Of a stretch of DNA of 62,390 bases, positions 23,040-32,930 are shown in pieces. Made by a program: the position numbers and the translations under genes. Each line of letters begins with the position of its first letter. Positions within the stretch are counted from its first letter, which is position 1. The stretch is from a virus, in the IMG/VR virus record IMGVR_UViG_3300030688_000026, positions 1 through 62,390 of that record. The stretch is one strand, 5' to 3'. The notes below the pieces were generated by a model. The model was given only the letters and a program-made list of their open reading frames with translations, had not been told where the DNA came from and did not search any database.

Positions 23040-26000
23040 TTATACTATATTTTGAGAAAAATTGAATATTAAAGCTGAGCAATCTTCATTTGTGGTGCAA
23101 GCATCAATTTCTGCTAAATATGCTTCATACTGGATGTTTAGTTCTGTTTCCCAAGTACCAACTTCAGCTATTACTTCGTTTAACTGAGTAATAGTTATTG
23201 TAGTTGTGGAACCATTAAAAAGCATAAAATTAGAATAAGAACTTAATGATTTAGAATTTAAATAAGATTGTAAAGCTATATATTTGGTTAAATCATTAAA
23301 TGATCCAGGAATTAAAGCAGTTAAAGAATCAGAGTTGTATCCAGAATTTTGTGTATTAGAATAAGCAATACTTAAAGTATTTTTTGCTGCTTGCTTAGCT
23401 TGTTCTAAAGTTTCTACAATAACACTTAGAGGGCTTAATATCCCAGCTGAAAGTGTAGCTGAATAAGTATTAAAATTACCATTATTGCGCAACCAAACTA
23501 TAAAATGCTCATCATCAGAGTAGTCTGTATTGAGTTCAACACCGAAATAATCTCCATAAATATTAAAGCTTGTAGGGTTAGAAAGTAAGGCTTCCTCCAT
23601 TCTGACACGAGCTGCAATTTCTTCCAAATCTCTTACACTAAGAGTACTTAATCTTACATTGTATCCTGTAACAGTTCCACTGCCTTGTACTGAATTATTT
23701 CCACCAATTTGATTATAATTTTGGGCTAAAAAAGTCCCCCCTTGTATCCCTGAAAAACCACCTACTGCTGCCCAATTTATACCCGCTGGAACTCCACATT
23801 GGGCATAAGTAACTCCCCCTGAACCTGATGGAGCAGTATAGATTGAAGGTCCATAAGTTGTAACAACATTTAATGAAATCCCTCCTGTTCCTCCGTATAA
23901 TTGAGACCAAAATGCATTTACGTCACAACTTGCAGCATATTTATTAAGTGTAATTAAAGCAGATAGACTCATTGTTGTAGCTGCACCAACATATTGACCT
24001 TGTTCTAAATTTCCAGCTACAATAGTAAATGCTCCAGCATAAGTAAATGCAGCTGCAGCTGAGACATAACTATTCACATAAGATTCTGTAGCCCAAGGAC
24101 TATAACTGACAATATTCTGATTTTCAATATACCAACCATCAAGTCCTGCTTCACACTTAAAGTACTTATTATAAGTTCCTGCAGTCATAGTAACTGAGTG
24201 TGTTCCATCAGAAATTATTCCTACTAAGTTTGTAATACAAACAGTAAATCCAAGAGGTACACTTGAGTATGCTGGTAATGAATAAGTACAAGAAGTAGGG
24301 TAAGTATTATAAATAAGTGAACCATTATCAGCAGTACTAACACTATAAGAAGATATTGAGCCCAATGCTTTAGTAGTATTATAATCTGAACAAAAAGTTG
24401 GAAATAAGTTTACACTGGTATTAACTAAATCAGGTAGAATAGCACTCACTCTAGTAAAAGATTTTCCTATTAAATTCTGAAATATTAATAAATTTTCAGA
24501 ACTAGAATTAATACAGAAATCTGTAATCACAGGATTATCTGTTTTTACACCAAAATCTTTCAAAGTTTTTAAAGTTAAAACTCCGTAATCATTTGGTTTA
24601 TAATAATACTGAAAAGATAAATACTCATTAAAGAAAACATTTGTACTGAGACCAGTAACATTTGTAGAAGACAACCAATCACTAGAAATGCTAGAACCTA
24701 AATCTACTACATTTAGATAAGCAGGTGAAATATTAGTAATTACACCTTGCACGGTAAAATTTAAAAAAGTAGGAATGCCTCTATCAGAGTCAGAAATACT
24801 TTTATCAGATAATAAAGACATAGTGTAATTCAAATCAAAATTTCCAGCTTCTCCTGTGTTTTCAAAAATTCCAATTACAATTTCTGAACCTTCAAAGAAA
24901 AAATTATCTTCTGGAATTATTCTGCTATTTTCAGTAACTATTGTAGGGTTGTTATTTTCGCTAAAGTTATGAATATAAATTTCTGTGCTTAGGCTTATTT
25001 GATCATAAAAATTTGGATCCTGAACTACTAAAGTTGTAACTGAATTAGTTATAGTTTCTACTGGAACATAAAAAAATCTACAACCTGTAGCTAGACCAGG
25101 ACTAGACAAATTAGCTCCTGGAACTTGTAAAATAAAATTTCCAGAACCGTTTCCATTTAATGTTATGTTTATTGATTGAGAAAAGTTTAAATTTCTAAAG
25201 AAGGTAAATGTATCTACTTGAATATAAGTGTTAGTTTCATCATGGGATATAATTTCAGGAAATATAAGTTTATCAATTAAGTCATATCGATCAAAATTCC
25301 ATAGATTAACACCATTTTCAGGTAAGGCAGTCGAAGAATAAAATAATTTGGCAGAAACGTTATTACCTTGAGGGTCTACAGATTGTGTAATATAATTATT
25401 AGCTAGAGTACTTCCTTGAGATCCAGTTATTCCTGCTACGGACTGAATAGCTGCAACACTACCTACTTGTACAGCAGAAGCAGCATAATTAGCAATAGTA
25501 TTTACTGTAAAAGAACTTACTTGGTCTGGAGCTAAATTACTTGATTGTATAGTAATCTGCATATTAAAAATATTACCTGCACTAGATTGATAAGTAGGAA
25601 ATTTTATATAACCAGTATTATTACAACCCACAGCAAATAAGCATAGATTTGTAGCATAAATTACGTAAGGTGTACCTATAATAGTTGTTGGAATAGCATC
25701 ATAATCTAAAGTTATAATTACCGCGTTTGGATTAGTAGCGTCTACAGTACCTGCTACTATATAATCTCCACCATCAACATAATAAAGATTAATTGGATAA
25801 TCTACAGAATTCAAAGCATTAGAACTTAGAGTTGTTAGAGTTATAACATTTTGAGTTCCATATTCTGTGGCATTAACGTAGATAGAGTAAGGTGAACTTA
25901 AACCTGTTAAGTTTACAATTCCTCCGGTAGAAGTTAAACCTGTTTCTACAGTTTTTTGAAATCCAGCGTAAACGAAGAAAGAATTATAATTGTAAGAATT

Positions 26001-26318
26001 TCCTGCGGTATCTGTAGGCAACCAAGAAGGTACAGTAATTATAAACTCAGAAGTATTGTTACCAGTGTAAGGTAGAACAGTAATCTCAGAATTATCTATA
26101 CCGTATACTGATCCTGTTGCATCAAGTTGTGTGTTACTACCTAAAGTTACATAATTATTATAAAATTGTTCAACTAAAGTAGGTTGTGAACCAGCTGAAG
26201 TCTCTTGAATTTCTGCATAAGCATACCAAACTTGAGTAGTGTTGCTAATTGCTTGAGAAACAAGATTAGCTCCACTATTAGTTAAAGTGCAGTAGTAATT
26301 TCCTGTAGGTGTGGTCAT
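23040..26318 (-). CDS. Large tail fibre protein with gpH-like N-terminus
   Basis: 1092 residues, the largest fibre. The N-terminus (YYCTLTNSGANLVSQAISNT, then VWYAYAEIQE) matches the tail-collar/gpH N-terminal domain that attaches fibres to the baseplate. Around residues 660-760 lies a module (LGSISSYSVSTADNGSLIYN, FTVCITNLVGIISDGTHSV, YFKCEAGLDGWYIENQNIVS) that also occurs in the two downstream collar proteins. The last 250 residues are helical/beta (LEEIAARVRMEEALLSN). RBS TAAGGATTTTGAT. Probably the main side fibre. Confidence 0.75.
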   Translation of the reverse strand: MTTPTGNYYCTLTNSGANLVSQAISNTTQVWYAYAEIQETSAGSQPTLVEQFYNNYVTLGSNTQLDATGSVYGIDNSEITVLPYTGNNTSEFIITVPSWLPTDTAGNSYNYNSFFVYAGFQKTVETGLTSTGGIVNLTGLSSPYSIYVNATEYGTQNVITLTTLSSNALNSVDYPINLYYVDGGDYIVAGTVDATNPNAVIITLDYDAIPTTIIGTPYVIYATNLCLFAVGCNNTGYIKFPTYQSSAGNIFNMQITIQSSNLAPDQVSSFTVNTIANYAASAVQVGSVAAIQSVAGITGSQGSTLANNYITQSVDPQGNNVSAKLFYSSTALPENGVNLWNFDRYDLIDKLIFPEIISHDETNTYIQVDTFTFFRNLNFSQSINITLNGNGSGNFILQVPGANLSSPGLATGCRFFYVPVETITNSVTTLVVQDPNFYDQISLSTEIYIHNFSENNNPTIVTENSRIIPEDNFFFEGSEIVIGIFENTGEAGNFDLNYTMSLLSDKSISDSDRGIPTFLNFTVQGVITNISPAYLNVVDLGSSISSDWLSSTNVTGLSTNVFFNEYLSFQYYYKPNDYGVLTLKTLKDFGVKTDNPVITDFCINSSSENLLIFQNLIGKSFTRVSAILPDLVNTSVNLFPTFCSDYNTTKALGSISSYSVSTADNGSLIYNTYPTSCTYSLPAYSSVPLGFTVCITNLVGIISDGTHSVTMTAGTYNKYFKCEAGLDGWYIENQNIVSYSPWATESYVNSYVSAAAAFTYAGAFTIVAGNLEQGQYVGAATTMSLSALITLNKYAASCDVNAFWSQLYGGTGGISLNVVTTYGPSIYTAPSGSGGVTYAQCGVPAGINWAAVGGFSGIQGGTFLAQNYNQIGGNNSVQGSGTVTGYNVRLSTLSVRDLEEIAARVRMEEALLSNPTSFNIYGDYFGVELNTDYSDDEHFIVWLRNNGNFNTYSATLSAGILSPLSVIVETLEQAKQAAKNTLSIAYSNTQNSGYNSDSLTALIPGSFNDLTKYIALQSYLNSKSLSSYSNFMLFNGSTTTITITQLNEVIAEVGTWETELNIQYEAYLAEIDACTTNEDCSALIFNFSQNIV

Positions 26319-26336
26319 ATCAAAATCCTTAAGTAT

Positions 26337-27176
26337 TTAGTTTGCGAAGATATAAATATTTTTAGCATAAAAAGTAGGTTGAACTACGGAAACTGTTGCA
26401 TCCACAGTTCCTGCTGATTGTACAGATACTCCTGTACCACTAGGGCTGAAAGTTCCTGTAGCATCCCCATTTACTGAGTTACCATTATCCCAATAAGGAG
26501 TGTAGCCTCCGTTCCAATCAGCACCACTAGCATTGGCTGCAGTATAACTGTGAGTATGTCCTGGATCTGTGACTTCGTGAGAATGATAAAGTAAAGGTGC
26601 AGGAACTGTGGCACTTCCAGAATTAGTTCCTGCTACGTTAGTAACACTAGACATTGCGATTGTTGAGTCTACAATTAAAGGCAGAGTATCTGAACCTAAT
26701 AGAGTATATAAATTTGGATATAGTATAGTATCAAATGTAGATCCATCACAAGCTAACCAAGTACCTGTAGGACTTTCTAAACTTCCTGAATTTTGCATAG
26801 AAATCATAAAGTCCCCAACAAAGTTAGTTGTACTACCAACTGTAGCCCAAGCTGTATATGTGCTAAGTGATTGCTGGTCTACAATCCATTCGTTGCTATC
26901 TGATATTCCACTATTTTCACACTTAAAATATCTATTTGGATTACTGGAGGTTTGATTTATGGTGTTATCACCATCCGTGATAGTTCCAACTTGATTCAGA
27001 ATGCAAACAGTAAAACCTGTATTTACAGTATTTGGATCTGGCAAAATATAATCGCAAGTAACACTAGAGTTATACAAAAGACAAAAGCTGTCATCTATCG
27101 AAATTGTATAAGAACTTAAATTTCCTAAGTTTGTAACAGAGGAATAATCTGATGAATAAAGGTTAGGTGCTGACAT
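26337..27176 (-). CDS. Phage tail-collar domain protein
   Basis: 279 residues. Residues 1-105 are the LGNLSSYTISIDDSFCLLYN module shared with its neighbours. The C-terminal part is a tail-collar domain: GTWLACDGSTFDTILYPNLY, TLLGSDTLPLI, and the histidine-rich LLYHSHEVTDPGHTHSYT, ending in the typical VVQPTFYAKNIYIFAN strand. Such domains form a trimeric knob at fibre tips, with the HxH residues binding metal. RBS AAGGAAATTT. Close paralogue of the C-terminal half of the next gene upstream. Confidence 0.85.
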   Translation of the reverse strand: MSAPNLYSSDYSSVTNLGNLSSYTISIDDSFCLLYNSSVTCDYILPDPNTVNTGFTVCILNQVGTITDGDNTINQTSSNPNRYFKCENSGISDSNEWIVDQQSLSTYTAWATVGSTTNFVGDFMISMQNSGSLESPTGTWLACDGSTFDTILYPNLYTLLGSDTLPLIVDSTIAMSSVTNVAGTNSGSATVPAPLLYHSHEVTDPGHTHSYTAANASGADWNGGYTPYWDNGNSVNGDATGTFSPSGTGVSVQSAGTVDATVSVVQPTFYAKNIYIFAN

Positions 27177-27192
27177 TTTTAAATTTCCTTAT

Positions 27193-28749
27193 TTATTTAG
27201 CAAAAATAAATGCATTTGTAGCATAAAAAGTAGGTTGTGTAACAGGTAAACTTGGACTAACTGTTCCAGCATTATTTAAAGATATCCCAGTATAACCAGT
27301 AGAGGAAGTTCCTGTAGCATCTCCATGTATCTCATTACCATTAGCCCAATTAGCTGTTTGTAAACCATTCCAGTCTCCACCGCTTGAATTAGAAGCGTTA
27401 TAATCATGAGAATGACTAGGGTCGTTAGTTGCATGTGTATGATAAGGTAAAGGGAAATTAACCAACTCTTCTCCTGCAGATGTGCCCGCAGGATTACCAG
27501 TACTGCACATTGCTATTATTTTCCCTGTAATATTAGGTAAATTTGTACTTCCTAATAGAGTGTACAATTTAGGGTAAAGAGTCGGGCTAAATGTAGAACC
27601 ATCACAAATCAACCAAGTTCCAAAAGTTGTAGAGTGTTCTGAATTTTGCATTGAAAATTTAATTTTACCTAAAGAATTAGCAGCATCTACTTTAGACCAA
27701 GACACATAACTGCTGATTGGTTGTTGATCTATTATCCAAGTATTATTCCCATCAACACTTCCACTTGTTTCGCACTTAGTGTATCCATTAATATTATTTC
27801 CAGATTGATTTACACTGTAGACTCCATCTGTAATAGTTCCCCCTTGATTAAAGATACAAATGGTAAACCCCACTGTCAATGTTGAAGCATCTGGTAACCT
27901 ATAAATACAAGGTGAAGTTCCATTTTTACTTATTAATGCAAATCCGTCTGATTCTTGAATATTATAGGAAGTTAAATTCCCTAATAATATTGCTCTGTCA
28001 TAATCCGATTGAATGTAATTAACAGCAGTATCTGGAACATACTGTGTAACTTCAATATTATTATTCATAGAGTCTACAAAAGTTAAGTAACCTGTATAGT
28101 TAGATAAATTTCCAATACCTATAACTACTAAGTTCTTGTTTAAAATGTAATTACAGAAAGAGAGTAATTTAGTATAATCTACTTGTTGACTTAAGTTTAA
28201 GACTACATAACAAGATTCTATATAATTACCATCAACGGGTGTATAATAATAAATCTTACTGTAATCTGGAACACCGTTAGTTACATAAGCATTAGAAGGA
28301 TCATAAAATCCCGTTAGAGAAGCAACATTACTGGTAGGCTTATAATTTAAGGGATTACTTTTATCTCCTCTAAAAAATTGCACCCATATTGGTATAATAT
28401 TTATTCTAGTATCAAATACATATGAAAATAAGTCTTCCACATAGTTAGTACCTTTAGTCTTGTATATAGTACCTAGTAAAGGTATTAGATTTAATAAAGT
28501 AGGAGTGTCAGTTATTGAACTTGAATAACTGAAACCTAAATATTTTGCTGTTAAATCTAATAAATTAGCATTTAAAAAATTAGGATCTCTTATATTTTCT
28601 GATATGGTTAAATTTTCATAAACTGAACGATTAAACACGTATGAAATAGCTTTTACAAAATCAATGTAAAGTTCATCAGTTTGTAAGTTTTGAGGTAGTA
28701 AAGCCAATAAAGTTTCTGAGCTAACTTTTATAGGTATATATTCTGACAT
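27193..28749 (-). CDS. Baseplate-to-fibre connector (gpI-like) fused to a tail-collar domain
   Basis: 518 residues in two parts. Residues 1-240 look like a P2 gpI-type baseplate connector (LLALLPQNLQTDELYIDFVK, then LTAKYLGFSYSSS and LIPLLGTIYKTKGTNYVEDL). Residues 250-518 repeat the whole of the 26337 protein: the GNLTSYNIQESDGFALIS module and a collar domain (GTWLICDGSTFSPTLYPKLY, PYHTHATNDPSHSHDYN, VTQPTFYATNAFIFAK). It abuts the gp6-like gene by one base. The fusion suggests collar knobs fixed directly to the baseplate. Confidence 0.75.
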   Translation of the reverse strand: MSEYIPIKVSSETLLALLPQNLQTDELYIDFVKAISYVFNRSVYENLTISENIRDPNFLNANLLDLTAKYLGFSYSSSITDTPTLLNLIPLLGTIYKTKGTNYVEDLFSYVFDTRINIIPIWVQFFRGDKSNPLNYKPTSNVASLTGFYDPSNAYVTNGVPDYSKIYYYTPVDGNYIESCYVVLNLSQQVDYTKLLSFCNYILNKNLVVIGIGNLSNYTGYLTFVDSMNNNIEVTQYVPDTAVNYIQSDYDRAILLGNLTSYNIQESDGFALISKNGTSPCIYRLPDASTLTVGFTICIFNQGGTITDGVYSVNQSGNNINGYTKCETSGSVDGNNTWIIDQQPISSYVSWSKVDAANSLGKIKFSMQNSEHSTTFGTWLICDGSTFSPTLYPKLYTLLGSTNLPNITGKIIAMCSTGNPAGTSAGEELVNFPLPYHTHATNDPSHSHDYNASNSSGGDWNGLQTANWANGNEIHGDATGTSSTGYTGISLNNAGTVSPSLPVTQPTFYATNAFIFAK

Positions 28750-31430
28750 TAAGTTCCTCCTACACCATTTGCAGCATAAGTAGCTGTAACATTTATTTTA
28801 GAGGTTAGAAAGTAAGAGGAAAACCTATTCCCAGGATCTGCTTGAGATAAAACTGGGGCATCTGCAGTACAAAATATAACTCCAGGACAAACTCCAGAGT
28901 TCCAATAGCTTGAATTACTAGCTACAGGTACTACATACTCTCCCACTAGTGCTTCTGGTCCTGCAGAAGTATAAGTTCCACCATAAGCATAAAAATATTG
29001 ATAAGGCTGATAGAAGTTTATCTGTCTTTGCCAAGTAGCACCATCATCAATTCCTACAACATAGACATTGTCACCATTAAATAAAGTAACTTCTGTAGAG
29101 CCACCATCAAAAGATACAGTAGTTCCTGTACTAGGTGCATTTACTACATTATAATACGAACCTGCTGGGGTAGCTGCAGCATCAATATTTACTGTGCTTC
29201 CAGAATTAGAAAGCTCAGGAGTACTTGTAGATGCATCCCACTCTCCCAAATAAGCACTTTCCTGATTTGTATAAACTATAAATGTTCCACTCCCAGAATC
29301 AGATACAACGTAGTCTCCATTGAAAACTACATAAGTTGTAGAGCCACCATCAAAAGATACAGTAGTTCCTAGTTCATTAGCATTCATAACAGAATAAGTA
29401 GAGCCATTTTGGTACTTTAAATTCTGAGGTTGAGAAGTAATGTAAGTATTCAATATTTTAGGAGATCCTCCGTTTAAAGAATTGATGCTACAGTCCCAAT
29501 CCCCGATAAAGTTAAAATTTTGATAAGGAGGAGGATTAAACTGACTTATAACATTTTTGTAACTTCCTGCAATTGGGGTTATAGGAGAAAGGTAATCTGA
29601 AGGATTTACAGAAATTACGATGTAACCTAATTCATTTGTACTAGAAGGTATCGTTAATGTCAAAGAATTTATTACTATTGAGTTTACTCCAAAGATACTT
29701 TGCAAATTATTTAGTAATGAAGAAATATAAATAGGCTTACCAATAGAATCAGAGTTTAAAGTAAAGTAATTCAAAATTCCGGATTCTACTTGCTGTTGAA
29801 GTGAAGTTAAACTAATGTTGTTGTTAGTTATAACTGTTAAATCCATTCCTAAAAGATTAGGAAATGAAGGAAATACCTCATTAAATACATTCTTCATTTG
29901 AACTGTTTTAATTTCCTGATCCAGGTTATAATATAGAGAATTTATATTAGAATCTTGATTTCTTAGTATGAAGTATTCTTGTAATCCTGAGATTTCAGTA
30001 TCTGACCAATCAGACAAACCCCAAGCGGGTAATGAGTCTTTTATAAAGCAAGTGTAATTATTATATTGATTTCCATTCAGGTTGTAAAAGTATAATAAAT
30101 AGTTGCAAAGTTCAGAGTCTAGGCTATAAGTAGACCTCAATGAACTTAAAATATCTTGCAAAGAAAGCAAACTTATACTTTGAAAAACAAAATCATTTTT
30201 CCAAGTTTCAGTATCTTTATACAAGCAAAGTAAATTTTGACCATCTTCTCCAGTAACAATGCGATTTAAAGATGCATAACCCCCAGAAGCGGAGGATACA
30301 TAGGTTGCAGTTGGTAAAGTAGAAGAACCTCCTGTAATAGGCAGCAATGCGGATATAATCACATTACTTGTATTAAATTGTGAAGTCAAATTAATGCAAG
30401 TAGTTTTGTAGTTTATCCCTGTAGTATTATATGTGCCCCCTGAGCAAGTATAAAATATGAAACTTATAGGATTCTGGGCTAAAGGTATAGCACCAGTTGT
30501 ACCATTTCCGAATAAAATTTGAGCTGTTCCTGTTGAAGTATTTGAAAGCTGAAAATTATTAGAAGCAGAAGAAAGTTTCCAGATGGCGTCTACTGGTTGC
30601 CAATAAGTAACAGGAGATGTTCCTACTGTACAGAAAGCATTGTAATACTGAAAATTATTTCCATAGTAAAATGTTTGTAGAGGTAATCCAGAGCTTATAG
30701 CAAAATTAGGTAGGTTTACTATATTTGCTTCTTGTATTGTTAATTGGGCAGACTGACCAGAAACTAGATTTACAGCAGAAGCTCCTCCATTAATTTGAGT
30801 AGTTATAAACTGTCCACCATTAATGCTGAAAACATTATTAGAATTAACATTTGAACCAGTACCGTATATAGGGTAAAATGGATTAAAAATAGTTAATGGA
30901 AAAGTAGAAGGATTAGCCTGATACCAATTATTGTTATACTCTACAGTTTCTCCCGCAGTAAAAACTATATCTCCTGCTCCAAAATCTACTGTACCTCCTA
31001 CAGAAACTATATAATAATTTCCATTAGCAGGATTAGATCCTGAATTAGAAAGAGTTGGAGTATTAGTTGAAGCATTCCACTCTCCTAAACAAAGAGGATC
31101 TTTATACATAACATTTATTAAGGTAGAACTTGGAGTATATCCTTGTATAGCTACCCCTAACATAGAGACAGCGTCTAATATAGATTTTTGGTCATTGGCA
31201 GTAGAAAGATATGCCTCTTGAATAGAACGCTCAATAGAGTATTGATTATATGCTCCAACCCCAGATATAAAATCTATAAGAGTTTGACCAATTGAACTTT
31301 GGTATAAGCTATTCCAACTTTTACTGTTTGTTACTAGATATAGTTGGAAGGCTGCAACAAAATCAGAATAAGTTGAAATACCTGAGTTTAATATATTATT
31401 AAAAGACCCACTATTAGTGTTAGTCGCCAC
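28749..31430 (-). CDS. Baseplate wedge protein, T4 gp6 / baseplate J-like, with inserted GxW modules
   Basis: 893 residues from a GTG with GGAG eight bases upstream. The N-terminus (WNSLYQSSIGQTLIDFISGV, then YSIERSIQEAYLSTANDQKS and LDAVSMLGVAIQGYTPSSTL) is characteristic of gp6/baseplate J proteins; the middle returns to the J fold (LTSLQQQVESGILNYFTLNS). Three copies of a beta module with a G-x-W core (CLGEWNASTNTPTLSNSG; FIGDWDCSINSLNGG; YLGEWDASTSTPELSNSG) are inserted or appended, two in the C-terminal 200 residues. Role: ring of wedge units around the hub. The modules are unusual for gp6. Confidence 0.82.
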   Translation of the reverse strand: MATNTNSGSFNNILNSGISTYSDFVAAFQLYLVTNSKSWNSLYQSSIGQTLIDFISGVGAYNQYSIERSIQEAYLSTANDQKSILDAVSMLGVAIQGYTPSSTLINVMYKDPLCLGEWNASTNTPTLSNSGSNPANGNYYIVSVGGTVDFGAGDIVFTAGETVEYNNNWYQANPSTFPLTIFNPFYPIYGTGSNVNSNNVFSINGGQFITTQINGGASAVNLVSGQSAQLTIQEANIVNLPNFAISSGLPLQTFYYGNNFQYYNAFCTVGTSPVTYWQPVDAIWKLSSASNNFQLSNTSTGTAQILFGNGTTGAIPLAQNPISFIFYTCSGGTYNTTGINYKTTCINLTSQFNTSNVIISALLPITGGSSTLPTATYVSSASGGYASLNRIVTGEDGQNLLCLYKDTETWKNDFVFQSISLLSLQDILSSLRSTYSLDSELCNYLLYFYNLNGNQYNNYTCFIKDSLPAWGLSDWSDTEISGLQEYFILRNQDSNINSLYYNLDQEIKTVQMKNVFNEVFPSFPNLLGMDLTVITNNNISLTSLQQQVESGILNYFTLNSDSIGKPIYISSLLNNLQSIFGVNSIVINSLTLTIPSSTNELGYIVISVNPSDYLSPITPIAGSYKNVISQFNPPPYQNFNFIGDWDCSINSLNGGSPKILNTYITSQPQNLKYQNGSTYSVMNANELGTTVSFDGGSTTYVVFNGDYVVSDSGSGTFIVYTNQESAYLGEWDASTSTPELSNSGSTVNIDAAATPAGSYYNVVNAPSTGTTVSFDGGSTEVTLFNGDNVYVVGIDDGATWQRQINFYQPYQYFYAYGGTYTSAGPEALVGEYVVPVASNSSYWNSGVCPGVIFCTADAPVLSQADPGNRFSSYFLTSKINVTATYAANGVGGT

Positions 31431-31493
31431 TTTTTTTCTCCATTATTTATTTCATGCTTATTATATTTAACAAATAAGTCTTAAAAATTAGTA

Positions 31494-31904
31494 TTAAGCA
31501 GCATTAGAATTGTAGCTACTCTGCGAAAAATTCATAGCTATAGATGAATTCCTAACTAAGCTCTGCACTGTAACCCAAGCAAACCCAACTGTAACTGTTA
31601 AAGTTTGAGTAGCCACATCTGAAGAAGCAGTTATTTTTTGTATAATTATCCTAGGGTCATATCTAGCTACATACTGTGCTATTCTATTTTTAGCTAGATT
31701 AGGCAATCCTGTAACAATATTTTCAAATAATAAAGTTAATAGAGGATTTCCTAATCTAGGATTAAACCATCTTTCTCCAGGACTAGTTGTGAAGAGGTTA
31801 TATAAAGCCACCTGAATTGCCTGCTCATCTACTAATAACATTTGATCAGAGTACTTGTAGTTAATATCTAACCAATTATTTCTAAATAAATTAGTATCTG
31901 TCAT
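31494..31904 (-). CDS. Baseplate wedge protein, gp25-like (GPW/gp25 family)
   Basis: 136 residues, the usual size for T4 gp25 (132). Family signature LFTTSPGERWFNPRLGNPLL followed by LLFENIV, then PRIIIQKITASSDVATQTLT. Related to the type VI secretion protein TssE. Known role: in the wedge it initiates sheath assembly through a handshake with sheath subunits. RBS TAGGAAGAAAT; followed by the gp6-like gene, as in many contractile phages. Confidence 0.92.
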   Translation of the reverse strand: MTDTNLFRNNWLDINYKYSDQMLLVDEQAIQVALYNLFTTSPGERWFNPRLGNPLLTLLFENIVTGLPNLAKNRIAQYVARYDPRIIIQKITASSDVATQTLTVTVGFAWVTVQSLVRNSSIAMNFSQSSYNSNAA

Positions 31905-31918
31905 TTAATTATTTCTTC

Positions 31919-32902
31919 CTAGCAATTTATTTGTAAACCTGATGTATTTTCGTAAGGAGGTAGTATTTGTACACTCTTTAAAGTCAAGACATCATAAACA
32001 GTTAACAAGTCATTAGTAGTGAAAGTATCTCCTAATTGATTAGGTAGAACCGCTATATAATTAGAAGGAATATTGTTCATATTCGAAGAACCAGAAAAGT
32101 AATAATCCGCACAAGAGCTAGTAGCATACTCTGTCATGCCAAAAAATAAAGCACTATTTAAAAAAGTATTAAAAGTTTGTAAGTTATTTTGTGCTGAAAG
32201 CAAGTTTTGGTATTGTGTGTCATTAGATACGCTTACACTTTGCAAAGCATTTGTCAAATTAAATTTATTAATCAAAGAAGTTGCATTAAGCATTTCATTA
32301 AAGTAACTAGCTGTGGGTTGGAAAATATAATTTTGTAAGAAAGAATCATTAATAACTAAAACAGAGGCACTATTAACTAAAGAAGTAGAAGTATCTGCTA
32401 AAAAGTTTTCTATAGAGTCTAAAGTAAAAGCTAAAACTCCTCCATTTGCATAAATTTCTGTAGCTATATCATTTTGTGTGGATCTACTCACAGCATCAAA
32501 ATTAGTACACCATATTCCTGTAATTATTTGGTTGTATTCTGTGAAAATGGAAGTAATCATCCCAGAAGTGTACAATTCACAGTCTATACCAATAAATACT
32601 TTTAAAGTTGGTTTAATCACTAGAGCTGCCTGAATTGAAGTAATGTCAGAAGCTAAAGCAGAACCAGTTTTTAAGTTTGTGTATATAGAAGAATACGCAC
32701 TTAAAATATAAGGACTTGTAGAACCTAGACCATTAATTGTATTCAGAGTATTCAAATATATTAAGGCTGGAGAAATGCCAGCAGCTGAAGAGTAGGCAGG
32801 TTGAACTTTGTTGCCATAAGAGTAATTCCAACCACAGATACCTCCCATACTTGGAAAATTAGGACCAAGAGGACCAAACGGTGGAACAGGAGTATTTGAC
32901 AT
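31919..32902 (-). CDS. Unknown baseplate-region protein
   Basis: 327 residues from the ATG at 32900-32902, where TTAAAGGAAATAAAT gives a clear ribosome site; a longer frame to 32965 only overlaps the previous gene. Pro/Gly-rich start (NTPVPPFGPLGPNFPSMGG), then a region resembling an alpha/beta barrel (LKVFIGIDCELYTSGMITSI, GIWCTNFDAVSRSTQND, GGVLAFTLDSIENFL). A sugar-hydrolase-like fold is possible, but no catalytic pair can be named. Its location between gp25 and spike genes suggests a baseplate component. Confidence 0.65.
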   Translation of the reverse strand: MSNTPVPPFGPLGPNFPSMGGICGWNYSYGNKVQPAYSSAAGISPALIYLNTLNTINGLGSTSPYILSAYSSIYTNLKTGSALASDITSIQAALVIKPTLKVFIGIDCELYTSGMITSIFTEYNQIITGIWCTNFDAVSRSTQNDIATEIYANGGVLAFTLDSIENFLADTSTSLVNSASVLVINDSFLQNYIFQPTASYFNEMLNATSLINKFNLTNALQSVSVSNDTQYQNLLSAQNNLQTFNTFLNSALFFGMTEYATSSCADYYFSGSSNMNNIPSNYIAVLPNQLGDTFTTNDLLTVYDVLTLKSVQILPPYENTSGLQINC

Positions 32903-32930
32903 ATTTATTTCCTTTAATTTATCTTTAAAT

